Of a stretch of 6,796 nucleotides of DNA, positions 1 to 5,588 are shown in pieces. Numbering within the stretch: position 1 is the stretch's first letter; each line of letters opens with the position of its first letter. The stretch is from Deltaproteobacteria bacterium (GTDB taxonomy: Bacteria; UBA10199; SBBF01). Position numbers and translations under genes: made by a program. The stretch spans positions 1 to 6,796 of the forward strand of contig JACQOY010000199.1 in NCBI GenBank assembly GCA_016207765.1. Direction: 5' to 3'. The notes beneath the pieces were generated by a model, which saw only the letters and a list, made by a program, of their open reading frames with translations, did no database searches and had not been told where the DNA came from.

Positions 1-35
1 AGTGACCAGGGACCAGGGACCAGGGACCAGGGACT
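1..35. repeat. Heptamer tandem repeat, GACCAGG x4
   Basis: Four perfect copies of the 7-nt unit GACCAGG occupy 4-31, followed by a partial copy (GACT) at 32-35 and preceded by AGT. The array is open in the hemN frame, reading SDQGPGTRDQGL. A 7-nt unit is not a multiple of three, so gain or loss of one copy would shift the reading frame. The array may continue to the left of the window. Confidence 0.9.
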
Positions 36-1320
36 AAAAACGGGGAATAGGTCACGGGTCACGGGTCACGGGTCACTTGTCCCTAGTCTGTCCTTATACT
101 TTCACCTCCCCTTCTGCGAATCGCTCTGCCATTTTTGCGGTTGCATGCAGGTGATCACCAAAGAACACACCCGCTCCCGAGAATATGTGGATGTGGTTTT
201 AACCGAACTAGACCGGGTTGCCGGCTTTTTGCCGAAAGACGGAAGAGAGGTCGTCCAGCTCCACTTCGGTGGCGGCACGCCGAATTTTCTTCAACCGGAT
301 GAACTGAAAGAAATAGTCGGGCGTGTCCGAAAACATTTCTCTCTTTTGCCAGATGCCGAAATCGCCATCGAAATGCACCCACGAACCTCCACCAAACCCT
401 TTTGCGAAATGCTGGCGGAACTCAAGTTCAACCGGATTTCCCTCGGTGTGCAGGATTTCGACCCAACCGTCCAAAAACTGATCCATCGTAACCAGACCTA
501 CGAGATGACCGAGGAGATGGTGACACTTCTGCGAAACTTAAGTTTTGATTCGTTCAATTTCGACCTTGTTTACGGCCTTCCGGGACAAACGATGAAAGGC
601 TGGGAAGAAACCCTGAAAAAAGTCCTCCATCTTCATCCCGACCGGCTGGCCGTTTACAGCTACGCCCATGTCCCGTGGGTCCGCCCCGTTCAGCGGTCGT
701 TCAAAGACTCCGATCTCCCGCCGCCCGAATTGAAACTTCAGCTCTTTGAAAAGGCCTACGAAACTTTTACCCAAAACGGCTACCGCCACATCGGTATCGA
801 CCACTTTGCGCTTGAAGGTGATGAATTGAGCCGGGCGCTGGATGAAGGAACCATTCACCGGAATTTCATGGGCTATTCAACAAGGGCCGATGCCCATCAG
901 ATCGGTTTCGGCGTCAGCAGTATTTCGTACGTCGGCGGAAATTATTTTCAGAACAAAAAAGATTTAAAGGCCTATTACGAGTCGATCCGGAGGGGCGATC
1001 TGGCCACCTTTCGCGGTTTTCTCTTGAGCCGGGACGACACGATCCGCCGCGATCTGATCACGAAGATCATGTGTCGGGGAGGGGTGGATATTTCCGCTTT
1101 TGAATCGCAATGGGAACTCGACTTTCGCGATTATTTCGGACAGGATCTTAAAAAGCTGGCCGGTTTTATCGATGACGGATTGCTGGTCATCAACGAAAAA
1201 GAAATCCGGGCGGCAAACGAAGGGACCCTCTTTTTGCGGAACATCGCCATGGCGTTTGATTGTTATTTGGAGGGGGTACGAAGCAAAGCAACCACGCCGG
1301 TGTTTTCGAGAACGGTATGA
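1..1320 (+). CDS. hemN: Oxygen-independent coproporphyrinogen III oxidase HemN, 5' end outside window
   Basis: HemN is a cytoplasmic radical SAM enzyme that oxidatively decarboxylates two propionate side chains of coproporphyrinogen III to give protoporphyrinogen IX without O2. The frame is open from base 1 to the TGA at 1318-1320. The first ATG (145) cannot be the true start: just before it the frame reads SLYFHLPFCESLCHFCGC (91-144), the HemN 4Fe-4S motif CxxxCxxCxC with cysteine codons at 115, 127, 136 and 142. Downstream are the SAM-binding GGGTPN (268-285), GVQDFDPTVQ, DLVYGLPGQT, YAHVPW, the HRNFMGYSTRADAHQIGFGV region and the C-terminal RNIAMAFDCYL, all in the family order. About 439 residues are visible against roughly 455 for E. 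coli HemN. No ATG, GTG or TTG occurs in frame in 1-144, so translation must start outside the window or the gene is broken. Heptamer repeats fill codons 1-29. It heads a probable hemN-hemJ-hemH operon. Family identity is very secure; integrity of the N-terminus is not. Confidence 0.93.
   Translation, partial: SDQGPGTRDQGLKTGNRSRVTGHGSLVPSLSLYFHLPFCESLCHFCGCMQVITKEHTRSREYVDVVLTELDRVAGFLPKDGREVVQLHFGGGTPNFLQPDELKEIVGRVRKHFSLLPDAEIAIEMHPRTSTKPFCEMLAELKFNRISLGVQDFDPTVQKLIHRNQTYEMTEEMVTLLRNLSFDSFNFDLVYGLPGQTMKGWEETLKKVLHLHPDRLAVYSYAHVPWVRPVQRSFKDSDLPPPELKLQLFEKAYETFTQNGYRHIGIDHFALEGDELSRALDEGTIHRNFMGYSTRADAHQIGFGVSSISYVGGNYFQNKKDLKAYYESIRRGDLATFRGFLLSRDDTIRRDLITKIMCRGGVDISAFESQWELDFRDYFGQDLKKLAGFIDDGLLVINEKEIRAANEGTLFLRNIAMAFDCYLEGVRSKATTPVFSRTV
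51..90. repeat. Heptamer tandem repeat, GTCACGG x3 plus degenerate copies
   Basis: Three perfect GTCACGG units (51-71) are followed by GTCACTT (72-78), GTCCCTA (79-85) and a partial GTCTG (86-90). The array runs directly into the HemN codons for SLYFHLPFC. It is partly the inverse of the first array: AGTGACC at 1-7 is the reverse complement of GGTCACT at 71-77. The two arrays could therefore form a stem in single-stranded DNA or RNA around the 15-nt spacer 36-50. Confidence 0.85.
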
Positions 1321-1331
1321 TGATTATTGGA

Positions 1332-1417
1332 TGTAGGGGCGAACCCCTGTGTTCGCCCTCCGTGCAGGGCAACCCCAAAGGGGGGCTGTTTCACTGCCAC
1401 GGGGGGTTGCCCCTACA
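1332..1417. repeat. 86-bp compound palindromic element between hemN and hemJ (REP/MITE-like)
   Basis: The element is bounded by TGTAGGGGC (1332-1340) and its exact complement GCCCCTACA (1409-1417). Inside is a perfect 8-bp hairpin, GGGCGAAC (1337-1344) with GTTCGCCC (1351-1358). A perfect 10-bp pair, GGGCAACCCC (1367-1376) with GGGGTTGCCC (1403-1412), competes with the outer pairing. It resembles the short GC-rich dispersed palindromes found between genes in many environmental bacteria; membership of a named family was not tested. It begins 11 nt after the hemN stop and ends 9 nt before the hemJ ATG. In the transcript it would form a strong stem-loop that could stabilise or attenuate the message. 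There is no U-tract, so it is not a typical intrinsic terminator. Confidence 0.85.
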
Positions 1418-1426
1418 TGAATCTGC

Positions 1427-1849
1427 ATGTACCTCTGGTTAAAGGCCTTCCATATTATCTTTCTTGTCGCCTGGTTTGCCGGGCTCTTTTATATTTTCCG
1501 CCTCTTTGTTTACCATGTAAAATTCAAGGATCAGCAAAATAGGACCAAGGCTTACGAAATGATGGAGTACAAACTGCTCTATTGGATCTCCCATCCGGCC
1601 ATGACCTTGACCATTTTTTCCGGCATCCTGATGATTATTGACAATCCCGCTTTGATGAAATTGGGATGGCTTCACTTCAAGCTTGCGTGCGTGGCTCTCT
1701 TGATCGGTTACCAGATTTTTGCGGGTATCACCCGGCGCAAGTTTTCGGAGGGGAATTATTTTTTAAGCGAAACCGCCTGCCGGATCATCAACGAAGTGCC
1801 GACAATATTGCTGATTGCCATTGTCCTTTTGGCCGTCCTCAAACCATAA
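1427..1849 (+). CDS. hemJ: Protoporphyrinogen IX oxidase HemJ (UPF0093 family)
   Basis: HemJ is the integral membrane protoporphyrinogen oxidase that makes protoporphyrin IX by a six-electron oxidation; it is unrelated to HemG and HemY. The protein has 140 residues, typical of the family, with about four hydrophobic segments (near residues 7-27, 52-71, 84-100 and 121-138). Family signatures visible are WLKAFHIIFLVAWFAGLFY, RLFVYH, MEYKLLYWISHPAM, GWLHFKL and NEVPTILLIAIVLLAV. His9 and Lys85 correspond to the His and Lys known to be essential, and tied to heme binding, in cyanobacterial HemJ. ATG 1427 is the only plausible start: a TGA lies in frame at 1418-1420. No Shine-Dalgarno sequence precedes it, because the palindromic element ends at 1417. 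It lies between hemN, which makes its substrate, and hemH, which uses its product. Confidence 0.93.
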   Translation: MYLWLKAFHIIFLVAWFAGLFYIFRLFVYHVKFKDQQNRTKAYEMMEYKLLYWISHPAMTLTIFSGILMIIDNPALMKLGWLHFKLACVALLIGYQIFAGITRRKFSEGNYFLSETACRIINEVPTILLIAIVLLAVLKP

Positions 1850-1858
1850 GCCGAGCAT

Positions 1859-1873
1859 CCCCGCTTTGCGGGG
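1859..1873 (+). other. Small GC hairpin after hemJ
   Basis: CCCCGC (1859-1864) and GCGGGG (1868-1873) form a perfect 6-bp stem with a TTT loop, 10 nt after the hemJ stop. No U-tract follows, so termination is not supported. It may be an RNA-stabilising or leader stem ahead of the larger hairpin at 1887-1957. Confidence 0.5.
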
Positions 1874-1886
1874 TGCGAGGCGCGGG

Positions 1887-1957
1887 TTTGGGGCCATCGG
1901 AGGACCTGAATCTAATGACACGAGTAGTATCCTTTCAGGGCCGATCGGGGCCCCAAA
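1887..1957 (+). promoter_or_regulatory. Structured hemH leader: 71-nt imperfect hairpin, candidate cis-acting RNA
   Basis: Three nested stems pair by inspection. The outer stem is TTTGGGGCC (1887-1895) with GGCCCCAAA (1949-1957), 9 bp. The middle stem is ATCGG (1896-1900) with CCGAT (1941-1945), 5 bp, with a 3-nt bulge at 1946-1948. The inner stem is CCTGAA (1905-1910) with TTCAGG (1934-1939), 6 bp, with a small internal loop. A 23-nt apical loop (1911-1933) remains. The 3' arm ends 4 nt before the hemH ATG, so any weak ribosome-binding G-run at 1947-1950 would be buried. I recognise no known riboswitch class. It could instead be a palindromic repeat remnant like the other elements in this window. 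Confidence 0.45.
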
Positions 1958-1962
1958 TATAA
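1915..1962 (+). CDS. Putative 15-residue leader peptide overlapping the hemH start
   Basis: This short ORF starts with ATG at 1915 and encodes MTRVVSFQGRSGPQI. Its TAA (1960-1962) shares an A with the hemH ATG (1962-1964), giving a TAATG overlap. GGAGGA at 1899-1904 lies 10 nt upstream and is the best Shine-Dalgarno match I see before any start codon in the window. hemH has no good site of its own. Ribosomes translating the leader would open the hairpin at 1887-1957 and could reinitiate on hemH. The peptide has no recognisable motif and is too short to judge by composition. Coding is an inference from signals only, and a chance ORF is quite possible. Confidence 0.3.
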   Translation: MTRVVSFQGRSGPQI

Positions 1963-2918
1963 TGACCGGAGTTCTCCTGATCAACCTTGGCACCCCTGAT
2001 GAACCGACGGTTCCCGCCGTTCGCCGTTACCTGAAGGAATTTCTCTCCGACCCCTATGTGATCGACATCAACCCTTTGGCACGATGGTTGTTGGTTAACT
2101 GTGTTATTTCTCCGTTTCGCGCCCCCAAATCAACTTTAGCCTATCGGAAAGTTTGGACCGATCGGGGCTCCCCTCTCCTCTTTTACACGGTGGATCTGAC
2201 AAAAAAAGTCGCCGAAAAATTGGGGAACGGTTTCGTGGTGGAGATGGCGATGCGTTACGGGAGACCCTCCATTGAGGAGGGGATGAAAAAACTGATCCAA
2301 AAAGGAGTGTCCGAAATCAGGGTGCTCCCCTTGTATCCACAATATGCCTCTTCTTCCACCGGTTCGACGATTGACGAAGTCAACCGTCTGGCAAAAAAAA
2401 TGAACTCGCCGCCGTTCAAGATTTTACCGGCGTTCTACAACCATCCGGGCTTCGTCAAATCCTTTGCCGAAATCGGGATGCCGATTTTGAATGACTTAAA
2501 ACCCCACCATGTCCTGTTTAGTTTTCACGGTCTGCCGGAGCGGCATATCCTGAAGGGGGATCCCTACCGCGACCATTCTTTTCATACGGCCCATGCCATT
2601 GCGAAAGTGCTTGGATTAAAACCGGACGAATATTCCGTCTCGTTTCAATCGCGCCTTGGACGAACCCCGTGGATCAAGCCTTACACCGATTTGATCCTCG
2701 TCGAGTTGGCCCAAAAAGGGAAAAAGAAGGTGGCCGTTTTTTGTCCCTCATTTGTGGCCGATTGTCTGGAGACGCTGGAAGAAATTGGAATTCGTGGAAG
2801 GGAATCTTTTTTGGCCGCTGGCGGTGAGAAATTGGAATTGATCCCCTCTTTAAATACCCATCCGATGTGGGTGGAAGCGGTGTGCGGTCTGGTATCCACG
2901 CCGGCGCAGGCGGGTTAG
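1962..2918 (+). CDS. hemH: Ferrochelatase HemH
   Basis: HemH inserts Fe2+ into protoporphyrin IX to form protoheme, the last step of the pathway. From ATG 1962 the protein has 318 residues, normal for bacterial ferrochelatases. It opens with the family start GVLLINLGTPDEP (3-15). Further motifs are YRKVWTDRGSPLL (61-73), AMRYGRPSI (96-104), LPLYPQYASSSTGST (122-136), and FSFHGLPERHILKGDPY (186-202), whose His189 is the conserved catalytic/metal-binding His. FQSRLGRTPWIKPYTD (228-243) and CPSFVADCLETLEEI (261-275), with the conserved acidic residues near Glu270, complete the set. The frame can be extended upstream to a TTG at 1815 inside hemJ, but those 49 residues show no ferrochelatase similarity, so 1962 is chosen. 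It lies 112 nt after hemJ behind a structured leader, and a leader ORF stops at its ATG. The stop is 8 nt from the convergent gene on the other strand. Confidence 0.96.
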   Translation: MTGVLLINLGTPDEPTVPAVRRYLKEFLSDPYVIDINPLARWLLVNCVISPFRAPKSTLAYRKVWTDRGSPLLFYTVDLTKKVAEKLGNGFVVEMAMRYGRPSIEEGMKKLIQKGVSEIRVLPLYPQYASSSTGSTIDEVNRLAKKMNSPPFKILPAFYNHPGFVKSFAEIGMPILNDLKPHHVLFSFHGLPERHILKGDPYRDHSFHTAHAIAKVLGLKPDEYSVSFQSRLGRTPWIKPYTDLILVELAQKGKKKVAVFCPSFVADCLETLEEIGIRGRESFLAAGGEKLELIPSLNTHPMWVEAVCGLVSTPAQAG

Positions 2919-2926
2919 CGGCCTTT

Positions 2927-3517
2927 TTAACAATCGCCGATTTTGATCCCTTCGATCACTTTTTTAAGGATTTGGGAAACCTCTCTGGTGTAGGGATTTG
3001 GGTTGCTTCCGGGGCCACCGTCGTAAAAATAGTTGAGCCGGTGTTTCACCTCGATATGGAAGGGGCCGTTTTCAAACTGCCTGTCCCCCAGGGAGTCTTC
3101 AAAAGGAACGGCGGTGCAGACGACTTTGCCGGTTTTTTGGGTTTTGCGAATCTCGATATTAATCTCAAAATCGCGCCGGCCGAGGAGGTAATGCTCCCCC
3201 ACGTTGGGATAGACAACCAGCACATATTCATCATCAGTGCTTTTTTCAACCCGGTACCACGACTGCGGGGGTAAATTTTTGGCTTCGATTTTCAGGCCCT
3301 GCCACAGAGGGGCAATTTCGCCCGAAGAAACAACCGTCGCGTCCACGATAGTGCAATCATTGGACCGGGGAGGACTGCAGGGGGATGCCTTTTGGGCTCC
3401 CGAAAGCTCCACGCACTTGTTGTTGGAATCGGGCACGCAGGGAGATGCGGCGAAACCGGCCGGAAAAAGGGAAAAAACAACCAGCCCCCCCAAAAAACCC
3501 AAAAAATATTTATTCAT
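2927..3517 (-). CDS. Secreted cysteine-containing protein of unknown function
   Basis: I do not recognise this protein family. From the ATG at 3517 it has 196 residues. Residues 1-23 (MNKYFLGFLGGLVVFSLF then PAGFA) look like a Sec signal peptide, with likely cleavage before ASPC. The mature N-terminus is a tandem 20-residue duplication, residues 24-43 and 44-63, each starting ASPC and holding a C-x7-C pair (Cys27/Cys35 and Cys47/Cys55). The remainder is polar and beta-rich in appearance (EYVLVVYPN, DFEINIEIRK, PFHIEVKHRLNYFYDG), with Cys134 and a C-terminal Cys196. That gives six cysteines, compatible with disulfides in the periplasm. ATG 3532 (MTSLN first) is an equally possible start and a TTG at 3637 overlaps hemE; none has a good ribosome-binding site. 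It follows hemDE by about 75-90 nt on the same strand and converges on hemH. The signal peptide and duplication favour this strand over the open antisense frame. No role in heme synthesis is implied. Confidence 0.65.
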   Translation of the reverse strand: MNKYFLGFLGGLVVFSLFPAGFAASPCVPDSNNKCVELSGAQKASPCSPPRSNDCTIVDATVVSSGEIAPLWQGLKIEAKNLPPQSWYRVEKSTDDEYVLVVYPNVGEHYLLGRRDFEINIEIRKTQKTGKVVCTAVPFEDSLGDRQFENGPFHIEVKHRLNYFYDGGPGSNPNPYTREVSQILKKVIEGIKIGDC

Positions 3518-3608
3518 GTTCAAGCTTGTCATCTGTTGCGGGAAAAGATGCGGGTATTCTTCCACAAAATCGACCAAACCGCCATCAGCAAAAGAAAAGA
3601 TCTCCCCC

Positions 3609-5588
3609 CTATGCGGGCCAGGAATGCACAAAATCAATCAGAGCCATAACGTGATCGACGGGGGTCTCGGGGAGAATCCCGTGACCGAGATTGAAGATAA
3701 AACCGGGTTTCTTGCCGACGGCCTTCAGAATCTTTTTCGCTTCGCGGCGGATGACATCGGGTTTTGAAAACAAAACCACCGGATCGAGGTTTCCCATGAG
3801 AGCCGTCTTGCCCAAACGCTTGGCCGCATCCTTCATGGGGACGCGCCAATCGACGCCGATAACATGACCCCCCGCCTTTTTCTGCAGTTCCAGGAGGGTG
3901 GCGGTACCGGTTCCAAAATGGATGATCGGCACGTTTTTTTTCATGCCGGAGATCAGCCGCTTGGTGTGCGGCAAAACATATTGGGCATAATCCTCCGGCG
4001 ATAAACACCCCACCCAGCTGTCAAAGATCTGGAGGAGATCGGCCCCCGCTTCGATCTGGGCATTGAGAAAATCGGCAAGGACTGTCACCAGTTTTTGCAT
4101 CAGGGTCTTCCAGGCCGATGGATGCTCTCTCATTAAAATTTTGGTCGGGATGTAATTGCGCGAACCCTTTCCCTCGATGAGATAGGAGGCCATGGTAAAC
4201 GGTGCGCCGCAAAAACCGATGAGAGGGATGCGCGGGTAAAGGTTTTTTCGGGTTTTGCGGATGGCCTCAAGGACAAACTCGAGCGACTCGTGCGGATCGA
4301 CCTGGCTTAAGTTTTTAATCGACTCCAAATCGCGCACCGGCCGGCCGATGACAGGCCCTTCTTTTTCCCGATATTCGAGCGGCACCCCCATCGCCTCCAG
4401 CGGCAGGAGGATGTCGGAAAAAATTATCGCCGCATCCACCCCCAGCCGTTCCACGGCCGAAATGGTGACTTCAGTGGCGAGATCGGGATTTTTGCACAAT
4501 TCCAGAAAACCGACCTTGCCGCGGATCATCTGGTATTCCGCCATGTAACGCCCCGCCTGACGCATCAGCCAGATGGGAACGGTTTTGTTGGGTTTGAGTT
4601 GACAGGCGCGCATGATGGGGGAGTCATTCGACCCCCCTCCCCCTTGAGGGGGGAGGGTTGGGGAGAGGGTGATCTCGTGGCCACCCTCCCCCTCGCCCCC
4701 TCCCCTCAAGGGAGGGGGGAATTTGATGCGTACCTCAAACCCTTTCGCCCTTTTCTTTTTCTTCTCCGCCAACATCCGCCCCTTTCTCGCCGCCAGTTCC
4801 ACCAGTGTATCCAGTTTATTCGGGCTTGCCTCGGCAGATGGAAAAAGCTGAAGGTCATTCAACCGCTCCGAGCAGACAGGGCCGATGGATAAAATAGCCG
4901 TTCGATAAAATCCTCCTCTCAGCCGGGCCTCCAGGCCCCGGTCGATTGCCACCTTCATCAGATTGGTCGCCTGATTCGCACTGGTAAAAAGGGCAAGATC
5001 CGCCTCGCCAGCACAAATCAGGTCAATTGCCCGATTAAGCGGAATCAGGTCATCCGGCAGGGCCCATTGATAAACCGGCACCGGCAGGACAACAGCGCCG
5101 CGAGCCGTCAATTCTTCCAGAAACTGAACATTTGAAATTCCATACTCCAGAACACCGACCCGTTTTCCCTGAAGGGAATTATCTTCTTCCAGAATCGTCA
5201 AAATCTCGCGCCAGGTGTTCGGCTCGGGCGCCGTGGCAAAAATCGGGATGTTGTTCATTTTGCAGACGGCGGTCGGCTTGGGCCCGCGGACGACGATTTT
5301 TGTCTTTGTGGCAAGGACCCGAATGATCCGTTCTTTTGCATACTTTGTTTCCAGCGTGGAGATAAATGTCCGCGCCGCGATACCGGTCAAAAGGATGACA
5401 AGATCGATGGTCCCCGCTTCCAGTTCCTCAAAAAAGGCGCATGCCTTTGAATTTTCGGCAAGGGGGACTTCTTTCATCGACGGGGCCACAAGAGCAACGG
5501 CTCCAAGCCCTTCAAGTTTTCGTTGGAGGGGAAGGGCCATCCGGCTTTCAAACGCCACAACGGTGAGATTTTTTAATTCGTCGGTCAT
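3609..5588 (-). CDS. hemDE: HemD-HemE fusion: uroporphyrinogen-III synthase / uroporphyrinogen decarboxylase
   Basis: One 659-residue frame carries two consecutive heme enzymes. Residues 1 to about 270 are HemD, which cyclises hydroxymethylbilane to uroporphyrinogen III; visible family blocks are IDLVILLTGIAARTF (61-75), VVRGPKPTAV (99-108), EPNTWREIL (122-130), ALFTSANQATNL (199-210) and ILSIGPVCSERL (232-243). Residues 321-659 are HemE, which decarboxylates uroporphyrinogen III to coproporphyrinogen III. HemE blocks are WLMRQAGRYMAEY (340-352), FSDILLPLEAMG with the catalytic-type Asp392 (390-401), GFCGAPFTMASYLIEGKGS (458-476), QIFDSWVGCLSPEDY (520-534), HFGTGT (557-562), GNLDP (599-603) and FNLGHGILPETPVDHV (632-647). 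The linker, residues 271-320, is Lys-rich and then Gly/Pro-rich; 290-320 is encoded by a palindromic repeat. HemE could also start alone at ATG 4613 (334 residues), but that would drop the conserved NDSPI lead-in. The start ATG 5588 overlaps the mltG stop as ATGA, implying coupled translation. Both domains appear complete. Confidence 0.92.
   Translation of the reverse strand: MTDELKNLTVVAFESRMALPLQRKLEGLGAVALVAPSMKEVPLAENSKACAFFEELEAGTIDLVILLTGIAARTFISTLETKYAKERIIRVLATKTKIVVRGPKPTAVCKMNNIPIFATAPEPNTWREILTILEEDNSLQGKRVGVLEYGISNVQFLEELTARGAVVLPVPVYQWALPDDLIPLNRAIDLICAGEADLALFTSANQATNLMKVAIDRGLEARLRGGFYRTAILSIGPVCSERLNDLQLFPSAEASPNKLDTLVELAARKGRMLAEKKKKRAKGFEVRIKFPPPLRGGGEGEGGHEITLSPTLPPQGGGGSNDSPIMRACQLKPNKTVPIWLMRQAGRYMAEYQMIRGKVGFLELCKNPDLATEVTISAVERLGVDAAIIFSDILLPLEAMGVPLEYREKEGPVIGRPVRDLESIKNLSQVDPHESLEFVLEAIRKTRKNLYPRIPLIGFCGAPFTMASYLIEGKGSRNYIPTKILMREHPSAWKTLMQKLVTVLADFLNAQIEAGADLLQIFDSWVGCLSPEDYAQYVLPHTKRLISGMKKNVPIIHFGTGTATLLELQKKAGGHVIGVDWRVPMKDAAKRLGKTALMGNLDPVVLFSKPDVIRREAKKILKAVGKKPGFIFNLGHGILPETPVDHVMALIDFVHSWPA
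4631..4720. repeat. 90-bp GC-rich palindromic element in frame within hemDE
   Basis: The two arms, about 4632-4671 and 4681-4719, are imperfect inverted copies of each other. Each also contains its own near-palindrome centred on TTGAGG or CCTCAA flanked by C and G runs, so the element can fold in more than one way. It resembles dispersed intergenic palindromes whose translations give PSPLRGEG-like peptides; family membership was not tested. On the minus strand it reads through in the hemDE frame as a Gly/Pro-rich linker (residues 290-320, e.g. LSPTLPPQGGGGS). Of the three minus-strand frames, one has a TGA near its start and two are open, so the uninterrupted read-through is not trivial. HemE homology resumes immediately after it, at Asn321-Asp322. 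Confidence 0.88.

Noticed and set aside
1..90. CRISPR-like array
   Set aside because: The units are 7 nt with no spacers; this is a simple tandem repeat.
1332..1417. Insertion sequence or transposon
   Set aside because: At 86 bp it has no coding capacity; it is at most a non-autonomous REP/MITE-like element, and no clear target-site duplication was seen.
1815..1961. In-frame upstream extension of hemH to TTG 1815, adding 49 residues
   Set aside because: The extension overlaps hemJ, starts with TTG and shows no ferrochelatase similarity; the family N-terminus GVLLINLGTPDEP begins right after ATG 1962.
2900..2930. Possible intrinsic terminator after hemH (GC-rich stretch followed by TTTTT)
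   Set aside because: I find only about 4 bp of pairing (GCCG/CGGC) with a long loop, and the T-run is five bases. Too weak to call.
2867..3274. Plus-strand open frame of 135 codons antisense to the secreted protein
   Set aside because: It overlaps the end of hemH, has no recognisable motif, and the opposite strand has a signal peptide and an ordered cysteine duplication.
3533..3608. Short minus-strand ORF (MAVWSILWKN...) between hemE and the secreted protein gene
   Set aside because: Only 18 codons, with poor spacing from the upstream G-run; no supporting evidence.
4599..4892. Plus-strand ORF reading RPPSPLRGEGWGEG-type peptide
   Set aside because: It is the translation of the palindromic element and antisense of hemD; such peptides are typical artefacts of this repeat type.
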